Source of the DNA: Prosapia bicincta
Lineage: Eukaryota; Arthropoda; Insecta; Hemiptera; Cercopidae
Direction: 5' to 3'
Length of the DNA: 64,000 bases
NCBI GenBank assembly: GCA_036971475.1
Contig: JBAIZL010000001.1
Coordinates: forward strand, 137,134,192-137,198,191
The notes below the pieces were generated by a model. That model searched no databases. It was not told the DNA's origin and saw nothing but the letters and a program-made list of their open reading frames with translations. How positions within the stretch are numbered: the first letter of the stretch is position 1; every line of letters begins with the position of its first letter. The position numbers and the translations under genes are program-made. Shown one piece after another: positions 57,220 through 64,000 of this stretch.

Positions 57220-58261
57220 GCTGCTGAAAGGGACTAGATTTCTAGGCTCATTCCCTACACTATAGTCTGTATGATGTTCCTTGCTTTCTGAACCGATCGG
57301 TAAAAGTTTCCCTAAGTAGGTACCCTAGCGGTCCAGAAGTCACACTACATCATACAGACAAAATAGCCACATTAAGTAACATAATTATATAGGCGCTATA
57401 ATTTTTGTTTTATAGCTCTCTGATACTAACCAAATATTGACCTTTGACAATACATTGACAACACTGTGAAGATGTCATCAGTTTCTGGCAAAACCCGAAG
57501 ATGTAATTAAAAACAATTTCATGTGCTATTATCAGAAATTTACTTAATCACAATAAGTGGGTCGCAAGAAGCTTGCCGCGCTGATAATTTGTAAACAAAA
57601 TTGTAAAAATACTTAGAGGCTAGGATGAGCAACCGACAGAAATAACTAATTTATAAAGATACAAAATTGCATCTCTGACAGATATCTCTTGACAGCTCGA
57701 ACAAACAAACCAATGTGTTTTAGTTAGATGCGCTGGTTACAAATGGATGTTTTAATTTAACAAAACAACAAAGTTTTATTCGTATAATAAGAAGTATTCT
57801 TTCAGTAAAACTCAATACTTCAATACTAAAAATAAATACATCCATTGTGTGGATAAATTTTGTAAGAAATATAAATAGTAGATGCCTTATAATGCATCCA
57901 AAAACCTCAGGCTAATCGCAACAGAAGCCGTTTAAACTGGGCAGTGTACTTCTTCAAGCACAGATAGGTTGCAATTTTCTCGTTATCATAGAACAAGCCT
58001 CTTCCAAATTAACAATTAATATTCCGTTATTAATTAAACTGTTATTCTATAGTTTAAAAAATTCTATATTATATATAAAATATTATAATTATATATTACA
58101 GTTTGTAAAATTTTATATTTAAAAATGTTTTAAAATATATTCATGTTTTATTTATAACTGCTGTATTTCTTATGAAAGTCGAATGACAACATAATTAATA
58201 TGTAAAACTGATATGATTTTTTTTAAATGTAAATTTTGTGTTTTTACAATCTTTTTTTTTA
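57217..58261. other. Gene-free AT-rich DNA
   Basis: No gene or array recognised. Confidence 0.5.
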
Positions 58262-58427
58262 TTTTCAATTCCTTCTGTTAGTTTACACTCTCTCTATATA
58301 TAGACTAATATATCTTGTTTAAATTTTCAATCGTTAATAATTTTTTTTTCTATCAACTCAAGTTTAAACACATTATTTAAAACCTGTAGTGAACGACACT
58401 TGATGATAATATAGTTTTACTCAAATA
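58262..58427 (+). repeat. Copy 2 of the dispersed repeat at 35797-35960
   Basis: Same order of blocks as copy 1 (TTTTCAATTCC, TATATCTTGT, TTTTCAATCGTTAATAA, TCAACTCAAGTT, AACCTGTAG, TTGATG) with many substitutions and small indels. The hammerhead-like core found upstream of copy 1 is missing here, so this copy is 5'-truncated or more decayed. Confidence 0.7.
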
Positions 58428-60099
58428 TTACTCCATTAATTTAATTTAAAATTAATTACGTTTAGTTTTATACTGCAGAAAAACTTTTCACAAAAGTAGC
58501 AAAGATGCAATATAATTATTTCGTCCCATTTGGCTTAAAATAAGAGATAACACATGATATAATAAAACAGCTGATTTCGTTGTAAGTTATGTGGCGAACA
58601 GCTGTTTTAACGCATGGATTGTGTTACTTTATTTATACTATTGTAATTATTTAATAAAAAGTATTTAATAAAAAGCAAAATAAAATATTTTTGGTGACCT
58701 ATTAGGAATTGACTTCAAACATTTTTGTTTATATTACTTATTTAGTTTTAACTAAATGCAATCCGTACTTTCGTAGCATGTGCTACCAGAAGGGAAGGGG
58801 GATAAAACAAATTCCCTGGTTACTATTTTCTTGAACACAATTAAAATGTCCCATACTTCTCCTTCAGTTCCGTTTCATTCCCTCGTTCTTATATTGATAA
58901 TAGTTGAATTTTTCACCTCCATTTTGAATTTATTCCTGTCGTTTTGTGCTCCTTGTTTACATAATCATACCTTCATGTGAACTATTCTGAGTTTAATAAC
59001 ACCCAAACAATATTAAACAATTAAAGCGCAGAAAAATGTAAAACAATGTGTTGACAATAGGTCCAAGTGATTTCTCCTAACCCTAAATTATAATAAAAAT
59101 TATTTTCAGATGTCTTATTTAAAACATTCATGCTCCCCGAATATGTTGATACTATATGTAAACGTCAGTGTCCATCTTTTCGGAGACATGTTGTAAAACA
59201 GATGTGATGACGCAAGACAATAATGTCGACAAATCACAGATGTGACAGATTACGTGATCTGTGTTTTTATACCGCGGTGGAAAAAAACACAGATCGCTGT
59301 AGCGCTAATTTGTTGGAAGCCGACAACAAAAACATTTAGGTTAGGCTTAGGTGGCGAGCTGGACCTTGAAAGCTATAAATTCTGAAAGGACCTATTGTTT
59401 AACGAACAATATTGTTAACTAGCGACGGCGGTGGAATGGCGGCAAACAACTGTTTCCCATTGTGGGGAAATAGAGTTGCGTAACGTGAAATACCGATTTC
59501 CAAACAGGACGCTTGAGGGGGGGGGGTAACTTGAGCAGGTAAGTAGAATAACTACTTTTTCTGTTTCTGAAACCTTTTGTAGAGGGGTTTTAGGTTGACG
59601 TAGTAATATAAACTATATATATATGTTTGATTAAATGTATAGTAAAATCCTACTTTATGTTATGTTACTACATTCTGTTTAAACATTACCAGTTAAAATC
59701 GATATATAAGGAAACCTATATACATATGGAATGACCGTTAGAATGTGAAGTCATCGCTTAAACCTTTGGACGAGAATGCGTAACAATCTGCAAATCAATG
59801 AATTGTCCCGAAAATTTCCGAATGGAAATAATTGCTGTTAATTCCAACGGCTGTTTTATCTAAATTTAAAGTTGTTTAAAGCCTATGTTTAAATTAATTC
59901 CCTAGTATTCTGAAATAGTATGAAATGTATTCTGTACGCATAGGATAAATTTTAAAATTTCAATTTAAAATTATTAGATTATAGTAATTAATGAGGTTAT
60001 ATTACATTGTCTATTGTGAGTTTTCCTTTTTCTATAAGCCAGTAGAAGATAACTACAAAAAAATATAAGAAAAGCTAAACTATTAAAGAATTTTATAAG
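58428..60099. other. Gene-free AT-rich DNA
   Basis: Contains a pair of inverted CAGCTG E-boxes (58568-58604), a short frame without motifs at 58780-58980, and a 10-base G run near 59516. No exon is supported. Confidence 0.5.
58568..58604. promoter_or_regulatory. Inverted pair of AWCAGCTGWT E-boxes
   Basis: AAAACAGCTGATT and GAACAGCTGTTTT lie about 30 bp apart as an approximate inverted repeat. This is the same motif class and pairing as at 1593-1618 and 9568/9657. It may be a regulatory module or a remnant of a short dispersed repeat; no gene start is visible. Confidence 0.25.
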
Positions 60100-62519
60100 C
60101 TCTAGACTTTTTAAATGTTTTAAACTTGCCTATAGTAGCACTTACTTTGCTTGTTGAGGACGGCCGTTTCGGGAGATGTGTCCCTTTGTCAACTCAGACC
60201 GTAACTCTACGGTATCGATGGATGGTTGATGCTCGGCTTGCTATATTAACATTTGTTGATTCCATCTTCGCGTGAGCTACTAGTAATCACTAACAATTTT
60301 TAAATGTTTTAAACTTGCCTATAGTAGCACTTACATTGCTTGTTGAGAACGGCCGTTTCGGGAGATGTGTCCCTTTGTCAACTCAGACCGTAACTCTACG
60401 GTATCGATGGATGGTTGATGCTCGGCTTGCAATATTAACATTTGTTGATTCCATCTTCGCGTGAGCTACTAGTAATCACTAACAATTTTTAAATGTTTTA
60501 AACTTGCCTATAGTAGCACTTACATTGCTTGTTGAGAACGGCCGTTTCGGGAGATGTGTCCCTTTTCAACTCAGACCGTAACTCTACGGTATCGATGGAT
60601 GGTTGATGCTCGGCTTGCAATATTAACATTTGTTGATTCCATCTTCGCGTGAGCTACTAGTAATCACTAACAATTTTTAAATGTTTTAAACTTGCCTATA
60701 GTAGCACTTACTTTGCTTGTTGAGAACGGCCGTTTCGGGAGATGTGTCCCTTTGTCAACTCAGACCGTAACTCTACGGTATCGATGGATGGTTGATGCTC
60801 GGCTTGCTATATTAACATTTGTTGATTCCATCTTCGCGTGAGCTACTAGTAATCACTAACAATTTTTAAATGTTTTAAACTTGCCTATAGTAGCACTTAC
60901 ATTGCTTGTTGAGAACGGCCGTTTCGGGAGATGTGTCCCTTTGTCAACTCAGACCGTAACTCTACGGTATCGATGGATGGTTGATGCTCGGCTTGCAATA
61001 TTAACATTTGTTGATTCCATCTTCGCGTGAGCTACTAGTAATCACTAACAATTTTTAAATGTTTTAAACTTGCCTATAGTAGCACTTACATTGCTTGTTG
61101 AGAACGGCCGTTTCGGGAGATGTGTCCCTTTGTCAACTCAGACCGTAACTCTACGGTATCGATGGATGGTTGATGCTCGGCTTGCAATATTAACATTTGT
61201 TGATTCCATCTTCGCGTGAGCTACTAGTAATCACTAACAATTTTTAAATGTTTTAAACTTGCCTATAGTAGCACTTACTTTGCTTGTTGAGAACGGCCGT
61301 TTCGGGAGATGTGTCCCTTTGTCAACTCAGACCGTAACTCTACGGTATCGATGGATGGTTGATGCTCGGCTTGCTATATTAACATTTGTTGATTCCATCT
61401 TCGCGTGAGCTACTAGTAATCACTAACAATTTTTAAATGTTTTAAACTTGCCTATAGTAGCACTTACATTGCTTGTTGAGAACGGCCGTTTCGGGAGATG
61501 TGTCCCTTTGTCAACTCAGACCGTAACTCTACGGTATCGATGGATGGTTGATGCTCGGCTTGCAATATTAACATTTGTTGATTCCATCTTCGCGTGAGCT
61601 ACTAGTAATCACTAACACTTTTTAAATGTTTTAAACTTGCCTATAGTAGCACTTACATTGCTTGTTGAGGACGGTCGTTTCGGGAGATGTGTCCCTTTGT
61701 CAACTCAGACCGTAACTCTACGGTATCGATGGATGGTTGATGCTCGGCTTGCAATATTAACATTTGTTGATTCCATCTTCGCGTGAGCTACTAGTAATCA
61801 CTAACAATTTTTAAATATTTTAAACTTGCCTATAGTAGCACTTACTTTGCTTGTTGAGGACGGTCGTTTCGGGAGATGTGTCCCTTTGTCAACTCAGACC
61901 GTAACTCTACGGTATCGATGGATGGTTGATGCACGGCTTGCAATATTAACATTTGTTGATTCCATCTTCGCGTGAGCTACTAGTAATCACTAACAATTTT
62001 TAAATATTTTAAACTTGCCTATAGTAGCACTTACTTTGCTTGTTGAGGACGGTCGTTTCGGGAGATGTGTCCCTTTGTCAACTCAGACCGTAACTCTACG
62101 GTATCGATGGATGGTTGATGCTCGGCTTGCAATATTAACATTTGTTGATTCCATCTTCGCGTGAGCTACTAGTAATCACTAACAATTTTTAAATATTTTA
62201 AACTTGCCTATAGTAGCACTTACTTTGCTTGTTGAGGACGGTCGTTTCGGGAGATGTGTCGCTTTGTCAACTCAGACCGTAACTCTACGGTATCGATGGA
62301 TGGTTGATGCTCGGCTTGCAATATTAACATTTGTTGATTCCATCTTCGCGTGAGCTACTAGTAATCACTAACAATTTTTAAATATTTTAAACTTGCCTAT
62401 AGTAGCATTTACTTTGCTTGTTGAGGACGGTCGTTTCGGGAGATGTGTCCCTTTGTCAACTCAGACCGTAACACTAGTTATTACTAGTAGCTCACGCGAA
62501 GATGGAATCAACAAATGTT
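60100..62519. repeat. 189-bp satellite array, 12.4 copies, with trimeric higher-order repeat and inverted end
   Basis: The anchor CTTGCCTATAGTAGCA starts at 60125, 60314, 60503, 60691, 60880, 61069, 61258, 61447, 61636, 61825, 62014, 62203 and 62392. The period is 189, once 188. Copies 1, 4 and 7 share CTTTGC/GCTATATT, and copies 2-3, 5-6 and 8-9 share CATTGC/GCAATATT, giving an A-B-B 567-bp higher-order unit. Copies 10-13 form a separate homogeneous block (AAATATTTT, GACGGTCG). Copy 13 stops at about 62472 and is followed by a 48-bp inverted piece of the unit (62475-62522). An 11-bp direct repeat AATTTTATAAG lies at 60089-60099 and 62520-62530, as if the whole array were an insertion. Confidence 0.95.
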
Positions 62520-62530
62520 AATTTTATAAG

Positions 62531-64000
62531 GTTTTAAGTTACGTTTTCATCGACCTCCTAATGGTTTTATTTTATAAATAATCGTAATTGGAGCAACTAC
62601 TGGCATCCCTAAGAATATTCAAATAGCTTCTTTCTAAAAGGGAGTATTTTAAGGTTTGAAAAAACGCCGCTATAAAAGCAATAAAATATAAAACGGCTAA
62701 AATCGAATCATTAAATATTGAATTTGAACCAAAACTATTTTAATTTCAACGTAATCTAATTTTTGAAGAACAAATTTACAATGTCAAATTTACACAAAAG
62801 CTAATGTAAAATGTTACTATGTCAGCGTCGCCACGTAGCAAAAAAATAAACTAGACAGCTCAGAAAGTTTAAAAATACTGCCTTAATACGAGCAACTAAG
62901 ATTTTAAACTTTGTATTGGCTGAATTAATAGGCACCAATATCTAATTTTTTATTTTTAAATTTACCCCAACAGTTTAGAAATGATTTTGCTTCCTATAAT
63001 GCTGCGGTGTGATGTCAAGCACGGAAACCATCTACGTCTTGGCTTGGTTTTATACACGACTAAAAATATGTCAAACCAAAACTGAAGGAACAAAAAGACA
63101 GGCGCAATGACAGTCCCCTAGATGTATTTAGCGGTAAACCTCCAACGGGGGCTGGGATTGTAACACGTGTCTCCCCCATGTGAAACTTGATATTATCACT
63201 GCAAACAAACAATGAATTATACGTGATTTTAACGACCCACATACACTGTATTTTCTTCCCCACTGTACAAACGTTGGAGTGTAAACAAATGTCATTTAAT
63301 ACAGGCGGCACCTTAAAGGCATAGCAAACCTAATGAGTCCTGGTTGGATCTATGACGTATTACGTTACATGTCTTTTCTTGTTGTTTCCTATAAGTCACC
63401 ATTATTTAAGAGCACTTATATAAATGGTAACAGGTTTCAATCAAGTCAGATGGTTCATCAAACAAACATTGTACGAGTAATCAGAGATAGCGATTGTTGT
63501 GAGTCTTACAAAAACTTATTGATTTTGACCTTGAACGAAGGTCATTAATTCTTCAAAATACGACCATTTACCTTATTTTAAACCCAAATCCGGACCAATC
63601 CGACCAAGCCTTTGCTTGGGTGCCAAATTCTCTGGCCACATTTAACGTTTTCGTAACGGATATTTTCGATTTGTTGAGAAATTTCTCGAATTCCTTATTC
63701 AGGAAAAACACGTATTTTCAATGTCATAAGAGCAAAATTAATGTCGTGTAAAGTATTAATAAAATGTCATAGAAATAATCAAAATATTGGACTCCAGTAC
63801 AATTTTGCCTAAAATACTTCACATGATCACGCATAACACAAACCGTCATCAGAGTTTGGAGGGATACGTACACAGTCCGGAAATTTAATGGACAAACCAT
63901 TATAGTGAAACGTAACGGAAATTTGCGTGAATGTCTTTCTTAATTTTAAAGCTTTTGCCCTGTAGGGCTATTGTCGCCTCCAAGGGAAAACGTTTGTGAA
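62531..64000. other. Gene-free AT-rich DNA
   Basis: Short frames at 63060-63311 (minus) and 63333-63548 (plus) lack motifs and splice bounds. No repeat or RNA gene is recognised. Confidence 0.5.

Overview
The window is animal nuclear DNA, AT-rich and dominated by repeats, most likely from an insect. It has one long GC-richer coding exon with a consensus splice donor, non-LTR retrotransposon debris, pogo/Tigger-type DNA transposon ends, dinucleotide microsatellites of tens to hundreds of bases, and at least fifteen unrelated tandem arrays. A hemipteran is a guess only. There is no operon structure, and I recognise no tRNA, rRNA or CRISPR.

Layout. At 1-3.7 kb there is unremarkable DNA with one 180-bp duplication. 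At 3.7-5.8 kb, four TA microsatellites are interleaved with a 233-bp palindrome, an 884-bp Tigger-like element with 24-bp terminal inverted repeats, a perfect 123-bp-arm palindrome and a diverged half of it. At 5.8-8.5 kb lies a 198/203-bp satellite, followed by a 40-bp minisatellite. At 9.5-9.8 kb is a CpG-rich candidate regulatory patch. The only convincing host coding sequence is on the minus strand at 11919-12677: the first coding exon (253 codons, phase 0) of a gene I cannot name, whose later exons would lie below 11919. From 15 to 24 kb come a Tigger remnant, 50-bp and 20/60-bp minisatellites, and large CT/TA and TG/AG microsatellites. From 24 to 39 kb there is a series of small elements carrying a hammerhead-ribozyme-like core in inverted or tandem terminal repeats, plus a 5'-truncated LINE fragment. 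From 43 to 56 kb there are eight tandem arrays (periods 19, 161, 201, 174, 92, 87, about 160 and 29 bp). At 60.1-62.5 kb lies a 189-bp satellite with a trimeric higher-order repeat and an inverted end.

Most noteworthy is the family of CUGANGA / hairpin / GAAA motifs, about 15 copies on both strands. Several have the minimal two- or three-bp stem III and the UH cleavage position of the minimal hammerheads described in Penelope-like retroelements. One host element (23979-24229) is bounded exactly by a 13-bp target duplication, which points to retrotransposition rather than a cut-and-paste MITE. All copies share an apparent extra nucleotide between the core and stem II, so activity is uncertain. 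Nothing in the window shows genes acting together; it is one gene's 5' end within a repeat-dense intergenic or intronic landscape.
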